Part shown: positions 54,432-63,316 of the stretch, one piece after another
Numbering within the stretch: the first letter of the stretch is position 1
Layout: the number at the start of each line of letters is the position of its first letter
Assembly: GCF_034555375.1 (NCBI RefSeq)
Contig: NZ_CP140706.1
Coordinates: 3,525,001 to 3,589,000, forward strand
Direction: 5' to 3'
Source of the DNA: Pseudomonas sp. B33.4
Lineage (GTDB): Bacteria > Pseudomonadota > Gammaproteobacteria > Pseudomonadales > Pseudomonadaceae
DNA length: 64,000 nucleotides
Notes under the pieces: model-generated
What the model saw: the letters and a program-made list of their open reading frames with translations, nothing else
Databases searched by the model: none
Told to the model about the DNA's origin: nothing
Program-made: the position numbers and the translations under genes

Positions 54432-55835
54432 ATGCACACACGCAATATGTTGCTGACCAGCCTGACGCTTACGCTGAGCACCAGCGTCCTGGCCGATTTC
54501 ACCGCCAGCCCGGAAGAGGCCCGAGGGATTGCCAAAGAGGCCTACCTCTACGGCTTCCCCGTGGTGGAGATGTACAAAACCCTCTACACCCAAGCCATCG
54601 ACAGCAAAAGCCCGAACTACAAGGCGCCGCTGAACCAGATCGGCAACACGGCGAAAGCCTTCACCGCCAAGGACACCGCGTTTGTCACGCCCAACGCCGA
54701 CACGCCCTACTCCTTCGTCTGGATGGACTTGCGCACCGAGCCGCTGATCCTGACCCTGCCGCCGATCGAAGAACACCGTTATTACTCGGTGCAACTGATC
54801 GACGCCTACACGCAGAACTTCGCCTATCTGGGCACGCGCAGCACCGGCAACAACGGTGGGCATTTCATGATTGCCGGGCCGGACTGGCAAGGTCAGCAAC
54901 CGGTCAACATCGACCGCTTGCTGCGCAGCGAAAGCAACATCACCTACGCGCTGTACCGCACGCAATTGTTCGACGAGAAAGACCTGGCCAAGGTCAAGCA
55001 GATCCAGAAAGGTTACAAGGTCGAAACCCTCAGCCATTACGTCAAACAGAAAGCCCCGGCCCCGGCACCCAAGGTCAGTTGGCCAAAACCGACGCCGACC
55101 ATGAGCGAAACCCCGGAGCTGTTTCGTTACCTGAACTTCATGCTGGCGTTCACGCCGCCGCAGGATGTCGAAAAGGATCTGCTCGCACGCTTTAGCAAAA
55201 TCGGCATCGGCGCCGGCCAGCCGTTCGACCTGAAGAAACTCTCCGCCGAGCAGCGCAAGGCGCTAGAAGACGGTATCAGCGATGCCAAAGCCGAATTTGC
55301 CGCGTTCAAAAAGGACAAGGTCGACACCCATCAAGTGACCAGCGGGGATTTCTTCGGCACCCGCGATCACCTCAAGGGCAATTACTTGTACCGCTACGCC
55401 GGCGCCAACATGGGCATATTCGGCAACTCCGCCGAGGAAGCGAATTACATCGGCTATTTCGTCGATAAGGACGGCCAGCCAGCCGACGCCTCGAAACACG
55501 ATTACACCCTGCATTTCGACAAGGGCGCCCTGCCCCCGGCCGACGCGTTCTGGTCGCTGACAATGTATGACGGCAAGAACAAATTACTGGTGGCCAACCC
55601 GCTTAATCGCTACCTGATCAACTCGCGAATGCTGCCGGATCTTGCGCTGGATGCCGACGGCGGCCTGACCCTGTATGTGCAGCACAAGAACCCGGGCAAG
55701 GACAAACAGGCCAACTGGCTGCCAGCGCCCAACGGGCCGTTCTACGGGATCCTGCGTCTTTATCTGCCAAAACCGGAAGTGGCCAGCGGCGAATGGAAAA
55801 TGCCGCCACTGATCCCGGTCAACTCAAAACAATAA
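54432..55835 (+). CDS. Secreted DUF1254/DUF1214 protein B
   Basis: The product has 467 residues with a signal peptide (MLLTSLTLTLSTSVLA). DUF1254 covers about 35-165 (AKEAYLYGFPVVEMYKTLY, TPNADTPYSFVWMDLRTEPLILTLPP) and DUF1214 about 340-450 (DAFWSLTMYDGKNKLL, ILRLYLPKPEV). It shares domain order but little close identity with the preceding protein, so the pair is old rather than a recent duplication. AAGGACG precedes the ATG. Confidence 0.9.
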   Translation: MHTRNMLLTSLTLTLSTSVLADFTASPEEARGIAKEAYLYGFPVVEMYKTLYTQAIDSKSPNYKAPLNQIGNTAKAFTAKDTAFVTPNADTPYSFVWMDLRTEPLILTLPPIEEHRYYSVQLIDAYTQNFAYLGTRSTGNNGGHFMIAGPDWQGQQPVNIDRLLRSESNITYALYRTQLFDEKDLAKVKQIQKGYKVETLSHYVKQKAPAPAPKVSWPKPTPTMSETPELFRYLNFMLAFTPPQDVEKDLLARFSKIGIGAGQPFDLKKLSAEQRKALEDGISDAKAEFAAFKKDKVDTHQVTSGDFFGTRDHLKGNYLYRYAGANMGIFGNSAEEANYIGYFVDKDGQPADASKHDYTLHFDKGALPPADAFWSLTMYDGKNKLLVANPLNRYLINSRMLPDLALDADGGLTLYVQHKNPGKDKQANWLPAPNGPFYGILRLYLPKPEVASGEWKMPPLIPVNSKQ

Positions 55836-55851
55836 GCGGAGTCATTGATTG

Positions 55852-56802
55852 ATGATCAAGCCCAACGTTGTGCGCCCGCTGTTGGCGCTGTGCATGATCG
55901 GCAGTCCTCTGCTTTACGCAGCGGAGGGTGGTGTCGGTCGACCGATCACCGGTCAGCAGGTGTTCTCCAACGCCGGGATCGTCCCGCCCGAGCCGGGTTG
56001 GGTCATGTCGCTCACCAGCATCTGGTACGACGGCTCGCTCAAGGGCAGTAACGGTGCACCGATTTCCGGCGCAGTCAGCGGCGGGATCGACATGAAAGTC
56101 TCCTACACCATGGGCAACTTCACCCACGTCTGGGACACCGGCAAAGGGTCATGGAATTACGCTTCGGCGATCGGCGTGCCGGTGCAGTACACCGACATCA
56201 AGGCGAGCATCACCGGACCGCGCGGCCGCACTTTGGGTGACAGCGACTCCGGCACGCAATTCGCCGACGCCTTGATCACGCCGATTGCCGCCGGTTACCA
56301 CTTCGATGAACTGAATCACATCTCGTTTTCGCTGCCGATCTACGTGCCAACCGGCGCCTACAACAAGGATCGCCTGGCCAACCCGGGACAGAACAACTAC
56401 ACCTTCATGCCAACGGTGGCGTTCACGCATCTGGATGGCAAGGGTGGCGAGTTCAGCCTGATGAGCGCCTTCGAGCGCTACACCGAAAACGACGCGACTG
56501 ATTACCGCAACGGCAACATCTTCCGCCTCGATGCCCTGTGGACCCACGGCTTTGGCAATGGCTGGAACGCCGGCGTCGCCGCCGGCTACATCCAGCAGTT
56601 GACCGATGACAAGGGCCAGACCGCCGACACCTTCAACGGTTATCGCGGTCGCTCTGTCGGTGCCGGCCCGGTGGTCGGCTGGACCGGCAAATTCGCCGAT
56701 GCCCAAGCCAACATCAGTGCGCGCTGGGTGCCGGAGTTCGACACCAAGAATCGCCCTGAAGGCAACGGTTTCAGCGTCAACCTGACCCTGGCCTTTTTCT
56801 AG
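55852..56802 (+). CDS. SphA/MetA-like outer-membrane protein
   Basis: The product has 316 residues from ATG 55852; TTG 55849 is a less likely start. A signal peptide ends at LLYAAEGG. The mature protein shows repeated amphipathic strands (TGPRGRTLGDSDSGTQFADALITPIAAGYHFDELNHISFSLPIYVPTGAY is split over several strands) and ends in the aromatic VNLTLAFF, as outer-membrane beta-barrels do. It belongs to the 'phenol MetA degradation' group, thought to take up hydrophobic compounds. With the DUF1254 proteins it may form an export or uptake set. Confidence 0.83.
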   Translation: MIKPNVVRPLLALCMIGSPLLYAAEGGVGRPITGQQVFSNAGIVPPEPGWVMSLTSIWYDGSLKGSNGAPISGAVSGGIDMKVSYTMGNFTHVWDTGKGSWNYASAIGVPVQYTDIKASITGPRGRTLGDSDSGTQFADALITPIAAGYHFDELNHISFSLPIYVPTGAYNKDRLANPGQNNYTFMPTVAFTHLDGKGGEFSLMSAFERYTENDATDYRNGNIFRLDALWTHGFGNGWNAGVAAGYIQQLTDDKGQTADTFNGYRGRSVGAGPVVGWTGKFADAQANISARWVPEFDTKNRPEGNGFSVNLTLAFF

Positions 56803-56825
56803 ACCGGCCACAAAGGACTGCCCCC

Positions 56826-57806
56826 ATGACTGCGCTTACCGACCTCAACGCCCTGCAAGCCAGCATCGCCGAAGCGGTGCTCGGCCAGGATCAGGTGATC
56901 CGCCAGATCCTCCTCGGCCTGTTGGCCAACGGTCACTTGCTGCTGGAAAGCCTGCCGGGGCTGGCCAAGACCCGCACGGTCAAGGCGCTGGCCAAACACC
57001 TCGACGCGAAAATGAGCCGTATCCAGTTCACTCCGGATCTGCTGCCCTCGGACATCACCGGTGCCGAGGTGCTGCATCAGGTCGAAGGCAAAAACGAAAT
57101 CCGTTTTCAGCCGGGGCCGCTGTTCGGCAATCTGATTCTCGCCGACGAGATCAACCGCGCACCGGCGAAAGTCCAGGCAGCGTTGCTTGAAGCCATGGAA
57201 GAACGGCAGATCACCGTGGCCGGCAACAGCCATGCATTGCCCGAACTATTCATCGTGGTGGCGACGCAAAACCCGATCGAACAGGAAGGCACCTATCCGC
57301 TGCCGGAAGCGCAGATGGACCGTTTCCTGATGAAAGTCCTGCTCGATTATCCAAGCGCCGAAAACGAAAGCCAGGTGCTGCGCCTGCTGCGCAACGAAGA
57401 GTTCGCCCAAGGCGCGAGCACCACGCCGGCCAAAGGTTTCAGCCTGGCACAGGACGTGATCTTCGCCGCCCGCAAGGAAGTCAGCGCGGTACACGTGTCT
57501 CCGGCCATCGACAGCTATCTGATCGACCTGATCAACGCCACCCGCCACCCCGCCGATTACGACGAAGACCTTGCGCGCTGGATTGCCATCGGCGCCAGCC
57601 CGCGTGGCGGCATCGGCCTCGATCGTTGTGCGCGTGCCGATGCGTGGTTGCAGGGTCAGGACTTTGTCTCGCCAGACAACGTGCGCGCGGTGGTGCATCC
57701 GGTGCTGCGCCATCGCCTGCAGTTGAGCTATGACGCGGTGGCCGATGGTGTGAGTGCCGATCAGGTACTTGACCGGATTCTCGACAAAGTGGCGATTCCG
57801 GCATGA
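56826..57806 (+). CDS. MoxR-type AAA+ ATPase
   Basis: The product has 326 residues. Motifs are the Walker A region ESLPGLAKTRTV, Walker B LILADEINRAPAKVQAALLEAMEERQITV and sensor 1 VVATQNPIEQEGTYPLPEAQMDRFLMKV, the standard MoxR set. MoxR ATPases act as chaperones for vWA-domain proteins, which the genes downstream encode. The stop overlaps the DUF58 start (ATGA). It lies 23 bp after the outer-membrane protein gene, so cotranscription with the DUF1254 cassette is possible. Confidence 0.95.
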   Translation: MTALTDLNALQASIAEAVLGQDQVIRQILLGLLANGHLLLESLPGLAKTRTVKALAKHLDAKMSRIQFTPDLLPSDITGAEVLHQVEGKNEIRFQPGPLFGNLILADEINRAPAKVQAALLEAMEERQITVAGNSHALPELFIVVATQNPIEQEGTYPLPEAQMDRFLMKVLLDYPSAENESQVLRLLRNEEFAQGASTTPAKGFSLAQDVIFAARKEVSAVHVSPAIDSYLIDLINATRHPADYDEDLARWIAIGASPRGGIGLDRCARADAWLQGQDFVSPDNVRAVVHPVLRHRLQLSYDAVADGVSADQVLDRILDKVAIPA

Positions 57807-58738
57807 ACGATGAAGGTCTGGTCTACGTTTCTCTCGCGCAATTGATGGCGCTGGAGTTCAAGGCCCGTGACCTGAGTTTTCTCGCCCGTCAGCCCCGCGG
57901 CAGCATCCTTGCCGGCAACCATGCTTCACGTCTGCGCGGGCGTGGCTTGAATTTCGATGAGTTGCGCCGCTATCAGCCAGGCGACGATTTGCGTCACCTC
58001 GACTGGCGCGCCTCGTTGCGCACCGGCAAACCGGTGGTGCGCACCTTCACCGAAGAGCGCGACCGCCCGGCGTTGATCGTCGTCGATCAACGCATGTCGA
58101 TGTTCTTCGGCTCGCAACGCAGCTTCAAATCGGCCCTCGGCGCCGAACTCGCGGCATTGGCGGCGTGGATGGTATTCAACGCCGGCGATCGGGTCGGCGG
58201 GCTGGTGTTCAACGATCAGCGTATCGACAGCATCGCGCCGTTGCGCAGCCGCAAACGGGTCGAAGCCTTGCTGAGCCGCATCGCCGAACAGAATCAGGCA
58301 CTGAGCGCGGCCAACCCCGACGCTGAAGACGAAGATCAACTGGACAAGGTCCTGCAGCGCTGCCTCGCGCTGGCCGGTCACGATCATTTGATCTGCATCG
58401 TCAGCGACTTTGCCGGGGCTGGCGAACGTACCCTGCAACTGATGCGGCAACTGTCGGCGCACAACGATGTGATTGCGCTGCAGGTTTACGACCCGCTGGC
58501 CATGAAGCTGCCAACCAATGGTCGCCTGCTGGTTACCCAAGGCGAATTGCAAGTGGAACTGGCGGTGGAAAAACGCAACGTGCACCAACCGCTGGGGGAC
58601 TTTCTCAGTGGTCGGCTGCAGGACGTTGCGACCCTGCTGCGCCGCAGTCAGGTGCCGCTGATGATGTTCAGCACCGCCGAAGAGGCCCATGCGCAACTGC
58701 GTGCCGAGCTGGGTAAAACCGCCGGGGCAAAACGGTGA
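57803..58738 (+). CDS. DUF58 domain protein
   Basis: The product has 311 residues. The family motif is RGRGLNFDELRRYQPGDDLRHLDWRASLR near residue 45, followed by a vWA-like domain (PALIVVDQRMSMFFGSQRSFKSALGAELAALAAW). The MIDAS is degenerate, as usual for DUF58. It is the constant partner of MoxR in bacteria and is thought to be a substrate of or adaptor for it. ATG overlaps the moxR stop and its own stop overlaps the GTG of the next gene. Confidence 0.93.
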   Translation: MNDEGLVYVSLAQLMALEFKARDLSFLARQPRGSILAGNHASRLRGRGLNFDELRRYQPGDDLRHLDWRASLRTGKPVVRTFTEERDRPALIVVDQRMSMFFGSQRSFKSALGAELAALAAWMVFNAGDRVGGLVFNDQRIDSIAPLRSRKRVEALLSRIAEQNQALSAANPDAEDEDQLDKVLQRCLALAGHDHLICIVSDFAGAGERTLQLMRQLSAHNDVIALQVYDPLAMKLPTNGRLLVTQGELQVELAVEKRNVHQPLGDFLSGRLQDVATLLRRSQVPLMMFSTAEEAHAQLRAELGKTAGAKR

Positions 58739-59334
58739 ATCCGCAGATCCCCAGTATCGAACAGCTTAAGGAGCTGAGCCTGCCCGCGCCGGTCAGTTAT
58801 GCGCCGCAGACGTGGGGATGGTGGGTGTTGCTAGGGCTTTTGATCGTGCTGGCGATCGTGGTGGGCGTGCGCCGCTATGTGCAATGGCGAAGGGATGCTT
58901 ATCGGCGTGAAGGCCTGGCCCGTCTGGCGCAATTGCGTGGTCGCAGTGATGACTTGAATGCCTTGCGCGAACTGCCGGAACTGCTCAAACGCGTGGCACT
59001 TTCGATGCCCACACAATCCCGGCATTGGAATACAACCCCTGTAGGAGTGAGCCTGCTCGCGATAGCGTCATCGCATTCAACACATTCGTCGACTGATCGG
59101 ACGCCATCGCGAGCAGGCTCACTCCTACAGGGTCCTGCGGCGCTTGGGCGGGAGGATTGGCAAGTCTTTTTGCAGCAACACAGCAAAAAACCGCTGCCGG
59201 CAGACTTCAGCGCACAACTCGCACAACTCGCCTACGCCCCCGACGCCACCCTGCGCGCCCTCCCCGCGCAGCAACGCCTGGCCCTGTTCGACGCCTGCCA
59301 ATACTGGATGGAGCATCACCATGTGGCAGCTTGA
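58735..59334 (+). CDS. DUF4381 membrane protein with an in-frame REP insertion
   Basis: The product has 199 residues and starts at GTG 58735, overlapping the DUF58 stop (GTGA). One membrane segment (WWVLLGLLIVLAIVVGV) precedes a cytosolic region. Between the two conserved parts, ELPELLKRVALSMP and LGREDWQVFLQQHSKKPLP, about 35 residues are encoded by a REP pair (59036-59132), reading GVSLLAIASS and SRAGSLLQ. The frame is maintained and no stop arises, so the protein may still be made. It overlaps the next gene by 14 bp. Confidence 0.88.
   Translation: MNPQIPSIEQLKELSLPAPVSYAPQTWGWWVLLGLLIVLAIVVGVRRYVQWRRDAYRREGLARLAQLRGRSDDLNALRELPELLKRVALSMPTQSRHWNTTPVGVSLLAIASSHSTHSSTDRTPSRAGSLLQGPAALGREDWQVFLQQHSKKPLPADFSAQLAQLAYAPDATLRALPAQQRLALFDACQYWMEHHHVAA
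59036..59132. repeat. REP pair inside the DUF4381 coding sequence
   Basis: Two inverted GTAGGAGTGAG-type copies with CCCCTGTAGG outward are embedded in an open reading frame that continues unbroken on both sides. Confidence 0.92.
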
Positions 59335-60313
59335 TTACCCCTGGCTGTTGCTCCTGCTGCCGCTGCCTTGGCTGGCTTACCGCTATCTGCCCGCCTACAA
59401 CGAGGCCCGCAGCGCCGTGCGCGTACCGTTTTTCTCAGCGATGAGCAGGGCCGTCGGTGAGGCACCCGGCATCGTCGGCAGCCGGCGCAATCATTGGCAA
59501 CTGCTGTTGAACTTCCTTGTGTGGGCCCTGATTCTGTTGGCCGCCGCACGCCCGGTATTCATTGAAAAACCTATCGAACGACAACAACCGGTGCGCGACC
59601 TGATGCTCGCCATCGACCTTTCGCAGTCGATGGAAACCGAAGATTTCAGCAACGCCAACGGCGAAAAAATCAATCGTCTCGCCGCCGTCAAACAAGTCGT
59701 GCAAGGCTTCATCGACAAGCGCAAGGACGACCGTCTCGGCCTGATCGTGTTCGGCAGCGGCGCCTATCCGCAGGCACCGCTGACCCTCGATCATGCCAGT
59801 CTGTCGCTGTTGCTGGCCGACACCGGCATCGGCATGGCCGGCCCGAACACCGCGATCGGCGATGCCATCGGCCTGAGCCTGAAGCTGCTGGATCAGGCCC
59901 ATGAGCAGGAAAAAGTGCTGATCCTGCTCACCGACGGCAACGACACCAGCAGCGCGATCACTCCCGATCACGCCGCTGAAATGGCCGCCAACAAAGGCGT
60001 GATCATTCACACCATCGGCATCGGCGACCCGAGCGCGTCCGGTGAAGCCAAGGTCAACCTGTCAGCGCTGGAGCAGATCGCCAAAACCACCGGCGGCCAA
60101 TTCTTCCGCGCCGAAGACCGCAACGCGCTGGATCAGGTCTACAGCACCCTCGATCGGCTGACCCCGCATCAAGTGAAAACCCTCAGCCATCAACCGCAAC
60201 GCGAGTTGTTCTACTGGCCACTGGGCGCGGCGATTGCCCTGTTGGTCCTGTATCACCTCGGCGCGCTGCTGCGTGTGCGCCTGGCGTTTGCCCGTCAGCG
60301 GCAGGAGGCCTGA
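59321..60313 (+). CDS. vWA-domain membrane protein (BatA-like)
   Basis: The product has 330 residues from ATG 59321, which overlaps the preceding gene by 14 bp. It has two N-terminal membrane segments (YPWLLLLLPLPWLAYRYL, LLLNFLVWALILLAA), a vWA domain with the complete MIDAS start AIDLSQSME (Asp-x-Ser-x-Ser) and LTDGND, and a C-terminal membrane segment (GAAIALLVLYHLGALL). In Bacteroides the Bat operon supports aerotolerance; in proteobacteria the role is probably envelope stress. Partner of the MoxR ATPase. Confidence 0.92.
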   Translation: MWQLDYPWLLLLLPLPWLAYRYLPAYNEARSAVRVPFFSAMSRAVGEAPGIVGSRRNHWQLLLNFLVWALILLAAARPVFIEKPIERQQPVRDLMLAIDLSQSMETEDFSNANGEKINRLAAVKQVVQGFIDKRKDDRLGLIVFGSGAYPQAPLTLDHASLSLLLADTGIGMAGPNTAIGDAIGLSLKLLDQAHEQEKVLILLTDGNDTSSAITPDHAAEMAANKGVIIHTIGIGDPSASGEAKVNLSALEQIAKTTGGQFFRAEDRNALDQVYSTLDRLTPHQVKTLSHQPQRELFYWPLGAAIALLVLYHLGALLRVRLAFARQRQEA

Positions 60314-60314
60314 G

Positions 60315-61895
60315 ATGGAGATCAACCTCAGTGACTTCCATTTCCTCCGTCCCCTCTGGCTGCTGCTGGCGCTGTTCGGCGCCGTGCTGCCGCTACTCTG
60401 GCGGCGCGGTCGCGACCTGCAACGACGGCTGCGCGGCAACATCGCCGAACACCTGTTGCCGCATTTGCTGATCACCCCACAGGACCATCAACGCCTGCGC
60501 CCGGTGCACCTGCTGTGCGCGCTGATGATCGTCGCTGCGGTTGCGGCGGCCGGGCCGACCTGGGAACAGGATCGACCGGACTTTCTCGAAAACCGTGCGC
60601 CGTTGATTATCGCCGTGGACCTGTCGCCGTCGATGGACGCCAGCGATGTGCAGCCGACTCGCCTGGAAGCGGCGAAACACAAACTGCACGACCTGATCCA
60701 GCGCCGCGCCGGCGCCCGCACCGCACTGATCGCCTACGCCGGCAGCGCACATCTGGTGTTGCCGCCCACCGACGATCCGGCGCTGCTCGACACCTTCATT
60801 CAAGCGTTGGGCAGCGGACTGATCGACAAGCCGGGCAAAGATGTCGGCGCGGTGATCGATCAGGCGAAGCGCTTGCTCAGCGCCGAAAAAACGCCCGGCA
60901 GCCTGCTGTTGATCACCGATGGCGCCGACACTGCACAGCTCGACGGCCTCGACAAACGGGTGGGCGACAGTCCGTTGCAAGTGCTGGTTTTGGCGGTCGG
61001 CAGTGAGGACGGCGGCGTCATTCACGACGCCAGCGGCCAGCCGCGCACCGACGCCAACGGGCGTCCGGCGCTGGGCAGTTTCGATCAGGCTGCAATCAAA
61101 CAACTGGCCTCTGCCCTCGATGCGCCGCTGGGCAGCCTGACCCTGAATAACGACGACCTGGACTGGATCGAACTGCACGCGCAGCAACACTTCCAGAGTG
61201 CCAGCGCCGAGCAGCGTGAATTGCACTGGAAAGACGCCGGTTACTGGTTGTGCTGGCCGCTGCTGCTGTTGGCGCTGATCAATGTGCGCAAGGGCTGGAG
61301 CGTCAACTGGATGCCCGCGCTGGCATTGGCGATTGGCCTCGGCTGGCCAGCGGCGCCAGCGCAGGCCAACGCCCTGACCGATGCCTTCTTCACCCGCGAT
61401 CAGCAAGGCCGCTGGGCCTTCGAGCATGAGCACCTGCCGCAAGCGGCGGCGTTGTTTGTCGACCCGTACTGGAAAGGTGTCGCGGCGTATCACGCGGCCG
61501 ATTACGACCTGGCGCTGGCGACATTCGCGCGGCTCGACACGCCGCAGGCCTATTTCTATCTGGGCAATATTTATGTGCGTCGTTTCAAGTTCGATGAAGC
61601 CATCGCTGCGTATACCCAGGCCTTGAAGCTGCAACCGCAATTCCCCGAAGCGACGGCCAATCTAGCCTTGGCCCAGGCGTTGCTCAAGGACACCGAAAGC
61701 GCCGAGAAAAACGCCCCGGAGACGAAACCTGATGAGGTGAAATTCGACAAGGCACCGGGCAAGGGCCAGAGCAAAGCCGTGCAGACTGAGCAGGCCGCGT
61801 CAGATGCTTTGTGGTTGCAGAACCTGACCACTTCGCCGGCGAAGTTTCTCAAGCAGAAATTCAGCTTGCAGGATCAGCAAGGAGCCAGGCCATGA
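60315..61895 (+). CDS. vWA-domain protein with TPR repeats (BatB/BatC fusion type)
   Basis: The product has 526 residues from ATG 60315, after GGAGG. The N-terminal half repeats the layout of the previous gene: membrane segments and a vWA domain with [12 protein letters not shown] and LITDGAD. The C-terminal half, after another membrane segment, has TPR units ([55 protein letters not shown]) and a charged tail. The layout equals BatB fused to BatC. Stop overlaps the next ATG. Confidence 0.92.
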   Translation: MEINLSDFHFLRPLWLLLALFGAVLPLLWRRGRDLQRRLRGNIAEHLLPHLLITPQDHQRLRPVHLLCALMIVAAVAAAGPTWEQDRPDFLENRAPLIIAVDLSPSMDASDVQPTRLEAAKHKLHDLIQRRAGARTALIAYAGSAHLVLPPTDDPALLDTFIQALGSGLIDKPGKDVGAVIDQAKRLLSAEKTPGSLLLITDGADTAQLDGLDKRVGDSPLQVLVLAVGSEDGGVIHDASGQPRTDANGRPALGSFDQAAIKQLASALDAPLGSLTLNNDDLDWIELHAQQHFQSASAEQRELHWKDAGYWLCWPLLLLALINVRKGWSVNWMPALALAIGLGWPAAPAQANALTDAFFTRDQQGRWAFEHEHLPQAAALFVDPYWKGVAAYHAADYDLALATFARLDTPQAYFYLGNIYVRRFKFDEAIAAYTQALKLQPQFPEATANLALAQALLKDTESAEKNAPETKPDEVKFDKAPGKGQSKAVQTEQAASDALWLQNLTTSPAKFLKQKFSLQDQQGARP

Positions 61896-63316
61896 ACCCT
61901 ATGAACCGAGTTGTGGCCATCGCGAGCAGGCTCACTCCTACATTGGTTTTGTGTGCGCCAACAATCCCCTGTAGGAGTGAGCCTGCTCGCGATAAGGCCA
62001 GCACAGGCACCCGGATACTCGGCACCTTACTCATCAGTGGCCTGTTCACACTCCAGGCCCTCGCCGCCGACCCGCAACTCAAAGTCCAGGCCCATCTGCA
62101 GCCCGCCGAAGGCGCCATGGTCGGCGGCCTCGTCGAGCTGCAAATCGACGTCCTCACCGACACCTGGTTCACCAGCGCCGCCACCCTGCCCGACCTTAAA
62201 CTCGACGGCGCACTGGTCATGCCGCCGGACGGTCAGGCGCAGCACCTGAATCAAACCATCGACGGCCAGGCCTTCAGCGGTTTGCGCTACAGCTACCTGA
62301 TCACCCCGAACGTTGCGCGCACGTTTGATATCCCTTCTCTGACCGTGCGCGCGACACCCGGCCAAGCCACGACAGAAATCACTGCGCAAAGCCAAGCGGT
62401 GCAGTTCAGCGCCGCACAACCGCCCGGTTTCAAACCCGGGGAAACCCCGCTGGTGGCCAGCGGTTTGCGTTTCACTCAAAGCATCACAAATTCGACGACG
62501 CCGTTGAAAGTCGGCGACAGCATCACCCGCCAACTGACCCTGCAAGCGGACGGCGCATTGGCGATGGCGCTGCCGATTCCCGCGTTCGGTGATATCCCCG
62601 GTTTGAGCCGCTATACCAAAACCCCGCAAGTCACTTCTCTGGATGATGGTCGCGGTGACATCCTTGGTGGCCAGCGCATCGACAGCGTCACCTACCGCAT
62701 CGACAAGGCCGGTTCGCACACGCTGCCGGCCGTTGAGGTGAAATGGTGGGACGCCAGCACTCGCCAATCGCGCACCGCGAAAGTGCCGGCGGTGACCTTC
62801 GAAGCAGCGGCCGGCACGGCCTACAAACCGGTGTTTTCGATCAGCCAAGACCTTAAGCAACTGGGCCAGAATCATCTGCGTTTCTCCACCCGCTGGCTGT
62901 TGTGGCTAACGCTGATCGCCGCTGTCGTTGCCGCCGCTTATCTGTTGCGTCCGGCACTCATCCGCGCCAGAAAAAACTGGCAAGCACGCCGGCAAGCTAA
63001 ACAATGGGCGTGGCAGCAATCCCCCGACTTCGCCTGGCAACAAATCGATGCACAACTGCAAGCCCGACCGGCGCAGTTGAGCGCGCTGTACCTGTGGCTG
63101 CGGCGCAGTCGCCTGGGCCTGAAACTGGTCGATGCCGGCCCACGCCTGCAAGGCCTGTTACGCGGGCTTTACGGTCGCCAGCCGAGTACCGAGCAAACAC
63201 TCGTTCAACTGCGCGAATCATTGACTACGCTTCACAGTCAGGCCGAACAGCAACACGCAAAACCGGCCTCGGCCCTGCGCCCGCTCAACCCCGTTCACGA
63301 GAAGGATTTCCCATGA
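61892..63316 (+). CDS. batD: BatD family protein with a REP-derived N-terminal extension
   Basis: The product has 474 residues. ATG 61892 overlaps the preceding stop (ATGA). After MNPMNRVV come about 28 residues encoded by a REP pair, and only then the expected signal sequence ([21 protein letters not shown]). No ATG or GTG follows the REP before the signal region, only two TTG codons inside it. The rest is typical BatD: beta-sandwich domains, a membrane segment ([18 protein letters not shown]) and a cytosolic tail. The signal sequence therefore begins about 40 residues late, which could hamper or alter export. Confidence 0.88.
   Translation: MNPMNRVVAIASRLTPTLVLCAPTIPCRSEPARDKASTGTRILGTLLISGLFTLQALAADPQLKVQAHLQPAEGAMVGGLVELQIDVLTDTWFTSAATLPDLKLDGALVMPPDGQAQHLNQTIDGQAFSGLRYSYLITPNVARTFDIPSLTVRATPGQATTEITAQSQAVQFSAAQPPGFKPGETPLVASGLRFTQSITNSTTPLKVGDSITRQLTLQADGALAMALPIPAFGDIPGLSRYTKTPQVTSLDDGRGDILGGQRIDSVTYRIDKAGSHTLPAVEVKWWDASTRQSRTAKVPAVTFEAAAGTAYKPVFSISQDLKQLGQNHLRFSTRWLLWLTLIAAVVAAAYLLRPALIRARKNWQARRQAKQWAWQQSPDFAWQQIDAQLQARPAQLSALYLWLRRSRLGLKLVDAGPRLQGLLRGLYGRQPSTEQTLVQLRESLTTLHSQAEQQHAKPASALRPLNPVHEKDFP
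61916..61999. repeat. REP pair inside the 5' end of batD
   Basis: Two inverted GTAGGAGTGAG-type copies have CTCCTAC ends inward and GGCCAT / ATAAGGCC flanks, located 8 codons after the batD start. The orientation of the two arms is opposite to that of the pair in the DUF4381 gene. Confidence 0.92.
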
